A DNA stretch of 64,000 nt from the NCBI RefSeq assembly GCF_905171775.1, contig NC_053494.1, forward strand, positions 157,038,456-157,102,455. Reading direction: 5' to 3'. A program made the translations under genes and the position numbers. Below, piece by piece: positions 1 through 12,035 of the stretch. The notes beneath the pieces are model-generated. The model had not been told where the DNA came from, ran no database searches, and was given only the letters and a program-made list of their open reading frames with translations. Every line of letters starts with the position of its first letter. The first letter of the stretch is position 1. Origin of the DNA: Rana temporaria. Lineage: Eukaryota; Chordata; Amphibia; Anura; Ranidae.

Positions 1-1113
1 TGGGAGGCCACAATCTACTTTAAATCAGAAATCAAGTGTCAACAGAGGGGGGTTAATGCCAAAATGCAAATGCTTCTTCTTCTGTATCGCTTCTTCTTCT
101 GAGCCCTCCATTTCCCTCTTCAGCCTATGGGCAGCTACTGATGATGTAACCGCTGTAAATTGGAGTAAAAATCTCCCTGGTACTCACCTCCATTCTCAGC
201 ATATTACAGATGCCAGGAGAATGCTATCAGAGAATAAATACAATTAAATATGAAGTGTCAGCCTTTGTTATTTGTTAGCCCTGGCCCGGCCAATACATTT
301 TTCTTTAGTTTTAGAAGGCCCAAAACTTCTTTAAAATGTGTATTACTGTCACTTTCCCTTCCTCCGTACTTCCTGTTCGGCTGGCAAGTGCCAGACAGCA
401 TGGGAAGTTAAGACAAATCCCTTCAATGGGGACACAGACATTAATAAAAACATGTTGTCTAGCAGAGTAAGGAAGGGTTATGTCACTACGAATGAGATTT
501 AATTTCACTTCCTGTACAAATGGCAGGGTGTCACATGGTAAAAGAAGAGAAATTCCTTTTGTGGGTACAAATACAACATTCTGAACTTGGACACAGATAT
601 CATTTTTATATCCAAAAATATAAATTTGTATTTCAAGTTACATTTAGAAAGACTTAACTAAGAATTAAATGAAATAGTATCATAGTCATATTATTCTAGT
701 CTGTCCTAAAGAATTGCCCCCTTTTGTGAGACAAAGAAATATACATCTACAGGATTTTTGCAACCGTGAGAATGGAAAGTCAGCTTGCTAAATTGCTTGA
801 TTTAGCTTGCTCATGATGGATCTTTATATGTATGCATGGTTCTGAACTAGGTCTTAAACTGGATTTCTTGTGTTTTTATATATCTGGGAAACACATGCTT
901 GAGGGATTAATGAAAAAGCTAGCAAACTTATGGTCTTAGTAAATCGGGCCCATGGAATGCTGTGCCAATGAGAACATTTTATAAACAACTGTAGGTAACC
1001 ATAGACATCAGTATATAGGCATGGCTGGCAAAAATTTGAAAAAATTTAACTTAAATTGTTCTCAATGCACACAGTAAAAAAATTTAAATAATGTGCTAAC
1101 ATGACAAGAGAAG
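1..1113 (+). other. 3' part of an upstream intron, no feature recognised
   Basis: AT-rich unique-looking sequence before the first recognised exon. I see no coding pattern, no terminal inverted repeats and no tandem array. It is presumably the intron upstream of the exon at 1488, because that exon begins with a splice acceptor. Confidence 0.5.
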
Positions 1114-1284
1114 TACAGTATTCATTGGTGTATAACACTCACTTTTTTACCCTGAAGATAGAGGGTAAACTGTGCCTGCGTGTTATACGCAGGGGGCCGT
1201 GGAAAGTTTTTTTCCTGAAACTTCCCCCTTAAGGTTAGGGTGCAGGTTATCCGCCTGTGTGTGTTATACGCCGATAAATACGGG
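1114..1284. mobile_element. MITE with TTTATCGGCGTATAACAC-type ends, copy 1
   Basis: A ~170-bp element whose two ends are inverted copies of a GTGTTATACGCC / GGCGTATAACAC motif. It matches, in the opposite orientation, the element at 44494-44664, including inner blocks such as AAACTGTGCCTGCGTGTTATACG. The superfamily is not identified. No open reading frame; it is non-autonomous. Confidence 0.75.
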
Positions 1285-1487
1285 TAATTAATTCTTCATT
1301 ATGAAAGTTCACTGCCTGGCTTGACAAAATCAGTTCTGGCAAAAAAGCGGTTCAGCAAACATAGTGAACCATTGACAGCTCAGTCTTAGTTTAAAAAAGC
1401 TGTTTAATAAAAAGATAATTGCTTTACATTGCCTCATTGTAAGCTATGGCATATTTATGTGCTCATATTTACTTATTTTTATTTTAG

Positions 1488-1598
1488 ATGGACCCAGTAC
1501 AAAAAGCTGTGATAAACCATACCTTTGGCGTTTCCATTCCACCAAAGAAAAAGCAACTTGTTTCTTGCAATGTTTGCCAGCTTCGATTTAATTCTGAT
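1488..1598 (+). CDS. ZNF385B: ZNF385-family zinc finger protein, internal exon (probably ZNF385B)
   Basis: A 37-codon exon in phase 0 bounded by a consensus acceptor (TTATTTTTATTTTAG, ending 1487) and donor (GTAAGT at 1599). The translation opens MDPVQKAVINHTFGVSIPPK and ends in the first half of a matrin/U1-type zinc finger, with the zinc-binding cysteines at residues 27 and 30 (CNVC) followed by QLRFNSD. The ZNF385 family are nuclear proteins with three or four such fingers that bind RNA or DNA. SIPPKKKQ and VQKAV fit my recollection of ZNF385B better than ZNF385A or ZNF385D, whose equivalent region I recall as IQKAV...PLPHRRKQ. The methionine is the first codon of the exon; in long isoforms of the family it is internal, so whether translation starts here cannot be told from the window. 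Family call is strong, paralogue call moderate. Confidence 0.9.
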
Positions 1599-1604
1599 GT
1601 AAGT

Positions 1605-3125
1605 ATTAATAATAATTGTGATAACTGAGTATCAAACAGTTTAATCAAAAATCTTTCTAGGGTAGAACTTAATTTTTGGGCAAATAAATTACACAATTTA
1701 CAAGGAAAAGCTACCAGTTCTTAAAAGTACACTTAATGCAGGAAGGAAGCCATCATTTTGGTGTTCACGATAATACTGAGAATTATATTTTTAAGAAACA
1801 CTGATAAAAATGCCTCCTAAATGTCTAAACTGTTACCCCCCAGAAAGAGGAATACTTTATCAAAATATAAAGACTCAACCTAAGTAAAAGTAAGACCTGA
1901 CCAATACAGTGATATCACGGCTGGCTGCAGCAGTGGGCTTATCTGTGTATTTGGACACCTTTAACACATTACAGCCTGTAATCATTTTTATCACTTCATG
2001 GAAACTGCTACTGTATACAAGGCTGCAGCTTCTTCGACTCCTGCTTGTCTTTGGCTAATCTTGATCCCAATGTGTTTTAGACTTTCAAGTTTCACCTCTA
2101 GAATATGCTGCATTGTTATTTTAGTACAACATCTTCTTCATATTTACAAAAATTGCTACTCTTACATTCTGTAAATATACTCACCATAGGGTTACCTGCT
2201 CTGTGGCTACTCACTTTCTGCATTTAATTCTGAGAATCAAGGGGCCATACGTAAACACAAGGCCTAGGCCATAGGGTAAGACCTTACACAAGCAGCAAAA
2301 GGGAACAGTGTTTTTTTCCTGGCATTCCTGGAGTGGTTTTTATTTCTGATTGTATAAGAGTTGTATTTAACTACTTGGCTCAGTGCAGATGGGCAAAGAA
2401 TTTATTTTTTTCTCGTTGTATTGTTATTGCCATTGGTTGCAAGCGCTGACCAGATGGCGATCAAAGGCTGCTGGTTTTCCAGCATGTTCAAATGTACACA
2501 TTAACCAAATGTTCTCCGGTTTCTGTTAAACAGGCCGATTCCAGTCAATATTCAGACTGTGTGTACCAGCCTTAAGTCTGTGTTGATATGCTGTTATCAT
2601 TCCTGTCAATATTTCTCAACCAAATGCATTACAGTACAGAGTGATACTTGTTTTTTTCTAGAACAGCTGTAAGTTGGAAACTATCACTGACTCATTTGCA
2701 CTTTAAGGTTCAGTTTAATCAGTTTAATCAACATGTCACACTAGTAGAAGCATCATCTCTATAGCAACATAATAGATAAGTCACCTAACCTCTTACGGCA
2801 TCAATCTCTTACTTTCTGATTTAACAAGGTGTCTCTCTGCCATTGAACCCTCAGTTGCTAGAGATAACAACTGAAATTCTGCCGCATATTAAGATAGTGA
2901 AAGATCAATATCCATATGGAAGTTGTAGTTACCTTTTCAGTATTTCTGCCCCTGGTAAAGTCTCACTAACAGCGGAATAACCAGTGTGAGACCCCCCTTA
3001 CAACCCGTCCTACATGGAACATGAGGATGTTGAGGGAAACCACTGCCAGAGCATAGGGGAGTAATAGAGAGTGCTAGCTGTTATACTAATGTAGAATCGA
3101 GTAAGTAAAACAGTTTTTTCTAGCC
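1605..3125. other. Intronic sequence, nothing recognised
   Basis: No terminal repeats, tandem arrays or coding homology seen. If conserved intronic regulatory sequence exists near the exon, this apparently repeat-poor stretch is a natural place to look, but the sequence alone does not show it. Confidence 0.4.
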
Positions 3126-3133
3126 CTCTAGAC

Positions 3134-3290
3134 CAGGGGTCTCAAACTGGCGGCCCTCCAGCTGTGGCAAAACTACAAGTCCCATGAAGCATTGTAAGGC
3201 TAACAGTTACAAGCATAACTCCCTCAGGCAGAGGCATGATGGGACTTGTAGTTCCGCAATAGCTAGAGGGCCATCAGTTTGAAGCCCCTG
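3134..3290. mobile_element. hAT-type MITE, 157 bp, TSD CTCTAGAC
   Basis: Ends CAGGGGTCTCAAACTG and CAGTTTGAAGCCCCTG are inverted repeats. It is flanked by the perfect 8-bp duplication CTCTAGAC at 3126-3133 and 3291-3298. Eight-bp duplications and a CAGGGG terminus are standard for hAT elements, and nTCTAGAn is the preferred target of the Charlie group. Too short to encode a transposase. Confidence 0.93.
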
Positions 3291-3298
3291 CTCTAGAC

Positions 3299-4505
3299 TA
3301 ACACTTGCATTTTACTCTTGTAGTGCGGGGGCAGCCCCACTGCAAAATAGCCTTTTTCCCCATCGGTGAACACCTAAAAGCTTTTTTTTTGTTTGTTTTA
3401 GATCTGCCTAAATTTCAGTTTTAAATTACAAATAAAAGGCTGTGGTTTCTATCCCTACAAAATTTTAAGTATTTGTTTTATATAAATTTAATGTAAGTCC
3501 TTTACATATACAGCAATTACAAAGTGACATAAAGTACCACTTTGTACTTGGGAAAATTGGATAATTTTGTATGTGCAAAATAATTATTTTCCCTGCTACA
3601 GTGTAATAAAATGCCACTTCACGAAAACAATCAAGTTCCATCCAAGTCCTTACTTGGTATTGCGACTATGTTCAGACTGACTGTGTCAAAGACTGTAGTG
3701 TTTGGCAAGCGGAGTAGATGCATTAGGCCTGGTTTATCAGCTGTTTATACTAATGCCAGTTTATAGGCACGTCCCAGTGACTATGCCAATATTTATCCTG
3801 TCAGCTCTACCAAATGACCTTAGATCTAATAAGGATTATTCTTAATGGGATAAGGAATTTATGTTTCCATTGCCACAGATAGTCCACGACCATGCATGTA
3901 AAATTCCATTTAAAACACCATTTGTTTTGCCAGTTGAAGAAAACAAAAGCAGAACATTGTAATGAAAGATAGAAAGTACAGTTTTGTACCTATTGATTGT
4001 AATGCATAATAGTAATTTGATGTTTTGACATGCAGCCAAGCGTCTTCCTGTCTGCATGTTATGTGTATTAGCTTTTGGATAAGAGCATGCTAGATTAAAA
4101 GATGTTTCAGGCTTCAGACATCCTTAATTAAATCTAATTTACATAATGATATATTTACCTCAAGAAGAATAAGAACCAGCATGAATTTCAGTAATTTCCC
4201 CCAAAGACCATTTTTACTTTTTCATCTATCACCCTCAATCTTTAGGCCACACAGCTCCATTCAATGGGTACTTTGACCAGAGGTCATTGATGCCCAGGTG
4301 TCCAAACCAAATTTAACAGTCTTCTTTCACTTGCTAATTACTTTATGACTAATTTGCCTTTCTAAAAATATTTAAAAAAAAACTAGAGCGTATTTCAATA
4401 ATAATTATTAAGGGGATTTTTTTGGTTTTCTGTTTAATAAATGACATGCTCAGATTTTTTATGAACATAATTTTTATTTTATATTTATTTTGAAGTAGCT
4501 CTAAA
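3299..4505. other. Intronic sequence, nothing recognised
   Basis: AT-rich sequence without recognisable repeats or coding homology. Confidence 0.4.
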
Positions 4506-4905
4506 GTCTAAAGGTTTTTTACTATCATGCATTCTATGCATGACGGTAGAAAACCTTCTGTGCCACAAAATCTACCCCAGCCACCCCTTGAACTTACCTG
4601 AGCCTATTCATGATCCAGCGCTGTGCATGAGAGCAGAGGTTTTTCTGCCTCTGTCACTCCTCACTGTGCAAATTGATAGGGCGGTGAGGCCACTCCTCCC
4701 TGTCTGTGTCAATAGATGCAGACTGGTTGGCTTAGGTGCGAGCTCGCATGACTGTTTCCATAGAAAGCAGCTTTCTATGGTGGCACGTGCCTAAGAAGAG
4801 AAGCCAGGACTGCCGGTAACCCAAGAAGAGGAGGATCGAAGCTGCTCTGTGCTATACTATTGCACAGAGCAGGTAAGTATGACATGTTTATTATTTTTTT
4901 AGAAA
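4506..4905. repeat. Interspersed repeat with hairpin start, copy 1
   Basis: Begins with a hairpin around GCATTCTATGCATGA flanked by AAGGTTTTTTACT and AGAAAACCTTCTG. The start matches the repeat at 42605-43060, which has the same TATGCATTCTATGCATGAA hairpin and AAAAAACCTTCT continuation. Later parts diverge. Probably a non-autonomous DNA element common in frogs. The 84-residue reading frame inside it is not a gene. Confidence 0.55.
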
Positions 4906-6020
4906 ACAATTACGCATGAATATTACTTTAATCATTTTTTTTCAATATTGTAAATGTATCTGGCAATCATGGTATTAAACAGAGGCACACTACCATTTTC
5001 AGGCTGAATTTGGATCTGCAGACTGAAGAGGTTTGCTTGTGAAAAAACCTCCAGCCAGCATATGATTACTATTGTTGGCTGTCATGGTGATCACATGATC
5101 AGGGAAAATTCTAATCATTAATTAAGACTGGAGCTTTGGGAGACAGCATGCTCTGATAGCTAGGAGTGTACACAAAAAGAAGCCTTCTTCCTTCTGAGAT
5201 TTTACTTTTTTGGACCTAGACATTTGTGCTCTGTAGCTGTATTTGGTATCCCTCTATTCCCCTGGAGGCTGTTCTTGAATGGGGGTAGTTCAGAGTATGT
5301 GACACCTATTCCAGTAGATTTCAGGCAGGAGTGAGCTTTACCATTACTATGTGTATAAGGGATTGTACACCTCCTGGCAGTTCTGACCCCTACTAAGTGC
5401 CCTGCAAAGGACTCGTCTGAAGGTGTGTACTAAGTTGAACAGCTAAGTTCACTTGTTCTGATTAGGGGACATAATGTATTTGGACCAACGCAGAGTATAT
5501 TCTGTCGCCTTCATTACAGTGTGAACATAGTCTGCATACATTTGACCATTTATGTGTGCTTTGCATCCTTGTGTTTATTGTTCTGTTGTTTATGGTTAGG
5601 GTCTAAATTGAGGGGTTTGTTAAAGGTTTAGAAAAAGGGCTAAGGTTAATGGTTAGGTTAGCCTGAGATCAATGTTAAGTATTAGATTATTGTACTGTAT
5701 ATCTAAAACCATCAATGTTTTCACTTTGCAGATGTTACCCAAATAAGTATTCCTATCAGAAGATATTCCCTAACCTCCTGTTTTGATAACAACTGCAAAA
5801 TTTGCATATTTCCTCAGTTTGAGTCCCTATGACAATAATAATCAGGACCGATAGGATAAATGGCCATAGTGGGAACACACATAACAACAAAGGGGTTCAG
5901 CCTTGTGCTGGTGTGTGTTGTCTACTCATGCTGCAATGCACTGTTACAATGCATCGCTGTGCTTGCTTTTTTTAAACTTTATTTAAAAGTTTTATTAAGT
6001 CACTATATTGAGCGCTGTGT
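4906..6020. other. Intronic sequence; possible small repeat fragment near 5070-5165
   Basis: Mostly featureless. The stretch near 5070-5165 (GGCTGTCATGGTGATCACATGATC) resembles part of the repeat pair at 27640 and 59753 but is too short to classify with confidence. Confidence 0.35.
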
Positions 6021-6257
6021 GGTTGATTTAACCAAATTAACTGTGGATTTTGCAAGTGCAGTTGCTCCAGAGTATAGTAAATGAGGTAAAGCTCCACTTT
6101 ACAATGAATACCCCATCACATGCAATGAAAAAAAAATGTTTTGCTTGCACATGATTGGATGATGGAAGTCAGAAGAGCATCCCCTCATTTACTATGCTCT
6201 GGGGCAACTGCTCTTGCAAAGTGCACAGTCTGTTTGCCTTTAGTAAATCAACCCCCT
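6021..6257. mobile_element. MITE with GTTGATTTA / TAGTAAATCAAC ends
   Basis: The arms are inverted: a left arm with TTTTGCAAGTGCAGTTGC and a right arm with GCAACTGCTCTTGCAAAG ending in TTTAGTAAATCAACCCCC. The centre carries TTGCTTGCACATGATTGGATGAT. The same centre and similar ends occur in the element at 17838-18511, so both belong to one family. No coding capacity. Confidence 0.7.
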
Positions 6258-6773
6258 ATGTGTAGTAGTTGGCACATGTAGTATTGTGCTGCATTGCAAT
6301 AAAATTTAATTTTATTTTCTAAAAATATTAAAAGTTCGCTATCTCAAACAAATATAGTATGAATATAAAAATTACATATTATTCCTTAGTATCTTTTCAT
6401 GCCGAGTATCCACTACCACATACCCATACAAGTGTTCCAAATGCAAAATCACTGCGCAAAAACATATAACAAAGTGCAAATATAGTGCAAAAAAAAAAAT
6501 ACACATTTTCATATAAAGTGTAAAAAATCAACGAAATAGATGTCCATATGATGTTATCCAAAATTTCATATGCAAGAAAAGAAATTACTTTATAACTAAA
6601 AATTGAAAATGACAGTCCAAATAAAGTCCATTCAGGTGCAAAGAAAAAGTACTTCCATTTAAGGAGTATAGACTTGTGAGCATAAAAAAAGTACAGCCCT
6701 ATCATGACCCTGGAAAATAGACTTGACCCCGAATACAGATATCAATAGATAAGGGTACCGAAATGGTTGTAAC
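6258..6773. other. AT-rich stretch, origin unclear
   Basis: Low-GC sequence with A-runs. It is split from 7179 onward by the hAT element at 6774-7170. It may be an old retroelement tail, but I cannot identify one. The overlapping open frames look like chance. Confidence 0.3.
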
Positions 6774-7170
6774 CAGGGCCGGATTCCAGACAAGGCCAAC
6801 AAGGCCAGGCCTCGGGGCGGCAGTGGGTCCGGGGGCGGCACTGCGGCTGAGAGGAGAGGACACTTTCACTTTTATATCGGGAGTTCCCCCCTGTCATGCG
6901 GATGGTGAGAGGAGAAAAAACAGAGGGAAGAGGAGGTGAGATAGTTCTTGGCAGCAGCAACCCCCCTCCTTCTCAATGTAATTTTGTCATTTTCGGAAGC
7001 AGCACTCCCCAATGCTCAATGTCATTTTTGGAAGCAACACCCCCCCCCTTCTCAGTGTCCTGCCGAAAAAGTCCCCCGGCGGATAATGCCCCCCCCCCCC
7101 GTACTGCGCAGGCAGGGGCGGCATTGAAGGACCCGGCCTTGGGGCGGCAAAGGGAGTAAATCCGGGCCTG
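6774..7170. mobile_element. hAT-type MITE, 397 bp, TSD GTTGTAAC
   Basis: Terminal inverted repeats CAGGGCCGGATT and the complement of AATCCGGGCCTG, flanked by a perfect 8-bp duplication GTTGTAAC at 6766-6773 and 7171-7178. The interior is G/C-rich with several homopolymer C runs. No transposase. Confidence 0.93.
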
Positions 7171-7324
7171 GTTGTAACTGAACAAATGCACTGAAAAATT
7201 ACAGCTGTACACATGTAAGAACATGGCAGGGTCTTCCAAACAGTGCCAGCAGTTCGATGTGTGTAAGGGAAAGGATTTTAAATTGTATTAACCTGTCCTT
7301 GGAGGAAACCAGGCATTACATTGG

Positions 7325-7860
7325 CTATTCCCAGACATCCTCCCAATTCTGAGAATCCCGCTTCGGGACCTCCACACGCCCACAGGACAAAAGCTTGTCA
7401 AGACCATCATGTATAGTGGGTTGGAGAGCTTTATAAATTGTAGAGAGAGGTTTCACTAGAGTTTCCTCTCGCAACAGGAACTCAATCCCCGATATTGTGA
7501 GGGAAATTGTCTGGTTGTGAAGTTGTAACTGAAATGCATGGTGCAACTGGAGGTACTGGAACAGGTACGAGTTAGGGAGAGAGTAGGTCTGTTTTAGGGA
7601 GTCAAAGGTTTGAAGGGCCCCCCTATACAAATTTGGATTGTTTGAGAGAGGGGTTGAACCACAGCAGTGTATGAGAAATTATGTGAGAATAGTGGGTGTT
7701 TCATTTGCCAGGCCTTTATGATTGATCTCATTGAATGCGTAATTGGAAAGAAGGCCAAATGGCCTCTGTATAGCATGTTACGCAAGGCTTCGTATGAACC
7801 AAGAATGCCTCCAGTACCACTGCTGCATTCAGCAAGGATTTTTGACCTGCCTTTGCATTG
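7325..7860 (-). pseudogene. L1-type LINE ORF2 C-terminal fragment (degenerate)
   Basis: On the minus strand an open stretch at 7325-7630 reads YRGALQTFDSLKQTYSLPNS and continues with YLFQYLQLHH, the pattern of the region downstream of reverse transcriptase in L1/Tx1-type LINE ORF2 proteins (F..L...F.LP....F.YLQL.H). A second stretch upstream (7594-7785, minus) reads NFSYTAVVQPLSQTIQ and joins the first only through a frame change. This is therefore a decayed 5'-truncated LINE fragment. ORF2 normally encodes endonuclease and reverse transcriptase; neither active site is in this piece. The call is by pattern recognition and moderately sure. An alternative is another LINE clade with a similar C-terminal region. 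Confidence 0.55.
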
Positions 7861-8152
7861 GGACTTCGTTGGGTAACACTGTTTAGTTTTTAAACGTTTT
7901 TTTTAGAAGCACTGAAATATTACATGCAGCATAAATGCCAGTGCCAAATATTTATTGCCGACAAAAAATTGCTTACAGTTTATTGTGCTGATAAACACTT
8001 ACCTCTGATACTTCTGTCCCAGAAACAACTTTTAAAAGTGAACTATTGCTACGTGCTTTTACAAATATCAAGTTGCACCACACCAGGATTAATTGCAAGT
8101 GTGCATTATCTTTATTCAATGGAGGTCACGTAGGACTCCAGTATGTGGGCAC
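7861..8152. other. Intronic sequence, nothing recognised
   Basis: Short unique-looking stretch before the Harbinger-like element. Confidence 0.35.
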
Positions 8153-8155
8153 TAA

Positions 8156-8878
8156 GGGCCAGATTCACAAAAGAGATACGACGGCGTATCTCCTGATACG
8201 CCGTCGTATCTCTGTGATCCGCCCGTCCTAACTATGCGGCTGATTCATAGAATCAGTTACGCATAGATAGCCCTAAGATCCGACAGGTGTAATTGACTTA
8301 CACCGTCGGATCCTAGGATGCAATTCTAGGCCGGCCGCTAGGTGGCGAGGCCATTGCGGTCGGCGTAGAATATGCAAATGACTAGTTACGGCGATTCCCG
8401 AACGTCCGCGCTGCCCGTCGATCTAACTTTACGCAGTTTCTGTCGAGATACGCCGCGTAAAATTAGGGCTGAGCCCTAGGTGTTCTAAGCCATATTAAGT
8501 ATGGCCGTCGTTCCCACGTCGAAATGTAAAAAATCACGTTGTTTGCGTAAGTCGTTCGTGAATGGCACTGGACGCCATTTACGTTAACGTCTAAACAAAT
8601 GACGTCCGTGCGACGTCAATTAGCGCAATGCACGTTGGGTCATTTACCCGACGGAGCATGCGCAGTACGTTCGGCGCGGGAACGCGCCTAATTTAAATGG
8701 TGCCCGCCCCATTTGAATTGGGCGGGCTTGCACCGAGCGCATTTACGTTACACCGCCGCAAGTTTACAGGTAAGAGTTTTGAGAATCAGGCACTTACGCT
8801 GTAAACCTGCGGCGGTGTAACGTAAATGGGATACGTTACGCCGTCGTGGAGTAACGTAATTGTATGTGAATCTGGCCC
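8156..8878. mobile_element. Long PIF/Harbinger-like MITE, copy A, TSD TAA
   Basis: A 723-bp element with 13-bp inverted ends GGGCCAGATTCAC / GTGAATCTGGCCC and a 3-bp duplication TAA at 8153-8155 and 8879-8881, the target size of PIF/Harbinger elements. It holds subterminal hairpins (GATACGACGGCGTATC; TTTACGTTACACCGCCGC with its complement) and many CpG. It matches the element at 43061-43764 almost end to end in opposite orientation. No transposase. Confidence 0.9.
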
Positions 8879-8881
8879 TAA

Positions 8882-9522
8882 GCTCTTAATATACTCATAA
8901 ATATTTTAACTTTTTATAGGGTTCGCTTTTGATACATTTAAAAAATGGGCTCATCTGTCAATTACGACAATTATGACAATGTTACATTATGCATCAGACA
9001 CTAAAGGAAATAAATATAGGTTACCTATTAGGAAGGGAAGAGAATGTCCTTATCCCAAGAATGGAGATCGATTCATAGAAAAGAAATCGTCATTCTGCCT
9101 CAATGTGTCATCGTGAATGAATCACCTCACAAGTTTGTATTCATTATAAATCTGAACCACTAAATTATTCATTAGCATTGTAGAGAACGCAGTAATTCCA
9201 GTTCATCTTATGACCCTATCTAACACATTTATTACATTTTACATAAAGCCCTGAATCTATGACACACATAATGGCTTTCTGAGATGATTTTAAGTTGGTT
9301 TGAATGAAGGATGGAAGCACAGTGAAGCCAATTACGACAGTGATTGCTGCAGACTGTCAGCAGAGCTGTCTGTATGGCTCTCAGAGGGGATCTGGGCATT
9401 TATGCATATGATTATTGTAAGTTTGCTATAATAAATATGTCCCTTTTCAGTTGTTTTTGCTCTTGCCTATGAGCTAAAAAAATTTTTAGAAAGTCAATAG
9501 TAGATAACTGGATAAACTTGTT
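8882..9522. other. Intronic sequence, nothing recognised
   Basis: No repeat structure or coding homology seen. Confidence 0.35.
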
Positions 9523-9700
9523 TTTAACCACTTGCTTACTGGGCACTTAAACCCCCCTCCTGCCCAGACCAATTTTCAGCTTTCAAAGACAGATTTAAAA
9601 TATATATATATTTTTTAAAATTTTGTTATAAAATTTTGCAAATGGGTAATTTTTCTCCTTCATTGATGTACGCTGATGAGGCTGTACTGTGCAAAGAAAT
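9523..9700. repeat. Probable one-ended fragment of a TTAACCACTTGC repeat
   Basis: The start TTAACCACTTGCTTACTGGG resembles the end of a common frog TTAA-type element. I cannot find the opposite end, so it is a fragment or a chance match. Confidence 0.35.
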
Positions 9701-9929
9701 GTGTCATATCAACCTGCTAGCATTAACAATGATGGCGGAATAACTTGCGGTGCAGACTGGATGTATTATATGGCGCAACAAAGTGACATGTATGGCACAA
9801 TCAAAAACGGCCTTGAATAGAAGATGGTGTAATGGGAGTAGTATGACAGATGTAAATCACTTGATTATATTTCAATCCACAAGAAAAAATCCACAAAAAA
9901 AAAAAAAAAACAACATGTGCTTACATATA

Positions 9930-10444
9930 TTAAAGCGGGGGTTCACCCGTACATAACAGTTTTTCCCCTTAGATGGATGCTCGTTTTGTCTAGGGGAATC
10001 GGCTAGTTGTTTTAAAATATGAGCTGTACTTACCGTTTACGAGATGCATCTTCTCCGCCGCTTCCGGGTATGGGCTGCGGGACTGGTCGTTCCTATTTTG
10101 ATTGACAGTCTTCCGAGAGGCTTCCGACGGTCGCATCCATCGCGTCACGATTTTCCGAAAGAAGCCGAACGTCGGTGCGCAGGCGCAGTATAGAGCCGCA
10201 CTGACGTTCGGCTTCTTTCGGCTACTAGTGACGCGATGGATGCGACCGTCGGAAGCCTCTCGGAAGACTGTCAATCAAGAAGGAACGCTCGCTCCCGAAG
10301 ACCCATACCCGAAAGCGACGGAGAAGATGCATCTCGAAAACGGTAAGTACGGCTCATATTTTAAAACAACTAGCCGATTCCCCTAGACAAAACGAGCATC
10401 CATCTAAGGGGAAAAATTGTTTTATGGGTGAACTCTCGCTTTAA
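9930..10444. mobile_element. TTAA-flanked hairpin MITE (near-perfect 0.5 kb palindrome)
   Basis: TTAA at 9930-9933 and 10441-10444. The ends AGCGGGGGTTCACCC and GGGTGAACTCTCGCT are inverted, and the two arms pair over about 240 bp each around a short centre near 10170-10195. TTAA flanks suggest a piggyBac-like target site. Because of the palindrome, both strands show a 94-codon open frame starting with the same residues (MTVFREASDGRIHRVT); these are mirror images, not genes. Confidence 0.88.
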
Positions 10445-10606
10445 GACCAGTTCCTCAGTGAATCAACCAGTCCTGCCAATATGTCTTAAAAGTAAAGATA
10501 TTTCTCCCATATGCCAAGATAGAAGGTATATACACCAAACAATCCACAACACCTGTCCTTCACCATCAGAGAATTATGCTAGTAAAACAGCTGCCACAAA
10601 GCATAA

Positions 10607-11054
10607 TGCCGCGTACACACGGTCGTTTTTTGTCATGTAAAAAAACGTTGTTTTTTCTCATGACAAAAAAATAAATTTTTCAAACTTCATTTTTAAAAAC
10701 TACGTTGCCTACACACCATCGTTTTTTCAAAATGCTCTAGCAAAGCGCGGTTACAGTCAGCACGTACGGCGGCACTCTGTTCCATTCAAGCTTGCGTCAT
10801 AACTTGCTTCTGAGCATGCGCGGGTTTAAAAACGTTGTTTTAAACTTCGTTTTAGCCCACACACGATAATTTTTTATGACACAAAAAAATACGTTTTGAA
10901 AAACGACATAAAAAATTGAAGCATGTTCGAATTTTTTTTTTGGTCGTTTTTCAGAAGACATAAAACAACGTTTTCCCCACACACGGTCATTTTAAATGAC
11001 GTTTTTAAAAATTTCGTTTTTTTCATCACAAAAAACGACCGTGTGTACGCGGCA
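10607..11054. mobile_element. GTACACAC-family MITE (ACGTT subfamily), TSD TAA
   Basis: Inverted ends TGCCGCGTACACACGGTCG and its complement, flanked by TAA at 10604-10606 and 11055-11057. Further ACACACG-type motifs lie inside (near 10710, 10858 and 10978), and the core carries TTCTGAGCATGCGCGGG. Related to the elements at 28732 and 51840. No coding capacity. Confidence 0.88.
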
Positions 11055-11057
11055 TAA

Positions 11058-11845
11058 GAATACAGCCGTGGAAGGTGCAGCTCCAAATAGAAGTGATCAT
11101 TGACAGCTTTTTAATCTTTGTACTCATGGTTACTTTTTAATGGAAATTGATAAATCAACATCCCTGTTGCCTTCTATTTATGCAGCTATTTTCTCTGTTT
11201 GACTGTTTTATGAGTTCCAAATTATAGATGCAGAAGAATGGACTGTGCTATTGTAGATTCATTTTAATTGAAGCAAATAAACTGATCAGTAATGAGGTAC
11301 TGACATGGCAGACGTCCCGTCCCATTCGTATTTTGGTGACAGGGGGATGGTAAAAAAAAATGTTAGCCAAGCTCTGAAGCCAGTCATTCGTCACCAATAA
11401 ACACTATGATAAATAGCCCTTCCACCTGTCAGATAGCTTACATTTGTCTGGTAAATAAGACTATTTCGATTGTTTGTTCAGTTTGAAGAGTAGTAAGGCA
11501 GATATGAGGTAATTAAAAGCATAAATCTCAGGAAGTTGTGGAAAGGAATTCTGTACTTGGAGACAGGACTGACAGAATGATAAACATTTTTCATCCTGTG
11601 GGCTTCCATTAGCTGCTTTATATTGAGTACAATTCTGGACATTTCATATCTGTTTGGCCTTTTATTGACAGAACTCTGTGCATTCACTCTGTTTTTTTTG
11701 TCATGGAAACTTGCTATGGCATACTTTTTTTAACAGGTTTAGAAAGTGGTCTCCAAATTTTAATTTGCCTTGTAATCAGCGTATAGTATGTTTAATAAGT
11801 TCAACCGACATATCAATGATTTTTGTTTTTTTTAAGCGGAACTAT
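11058..11845. other. Intronic sequence, nothing recognised
   Basis: No recognisable repeats or coding homology. Confidence 0.35.
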
Positions 11846-11853
11846 ATCTAGAC

Positions 11854-11939
11854 CAGGTGTGCCCAACCATGTGGCATGCGCACGCCTGGTTACCAAGTCG
11901 CTTAAGTGACCCTCGCTCTTCAAAAGTTGGGCACCCCTG
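11854..11939. mobile_element. Very short hAT MITE, 86 bp, TSD ATCTAGAC
   Basis: Ends CAGGTGTGCCCAAC and GTTGGGCACCCCTG are inverted repeats, with a perfect 8-bp duplication ATCTAGAC at 11846-11853 and 11940-11947. Only about 55 bp lie between the ends. Confidence 0.93.
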
Positions 11940-12035
11940 ATCTAGACACTTAAATGAACAAAGTCACCGATTTTCCTAAAGTGTATGTAAACCTTCACAA
12001 TGAACATCTCTTATGTGCTCCCTTTTGGTCTGTTA

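Noticed and set aside
311..508. Small minus-strand frame upstream of the first exon
   Set aside because: No splice or start context, no family resemblance; similar short frames occur throughout AT-rich introns.
9990..10386. Two 94-codon frames on opposite strands with identical starts
   Set aside because: They are mirror images created by the palindromic MITE, with no family resemblance.
10607..11054. Regularly spaced ACACACG motifs resembling a CRISPR-like or operator array
   Set aside because: They are inverted subterminal repeats of a eukaryotic MITE and recur in the same layout in many copies.
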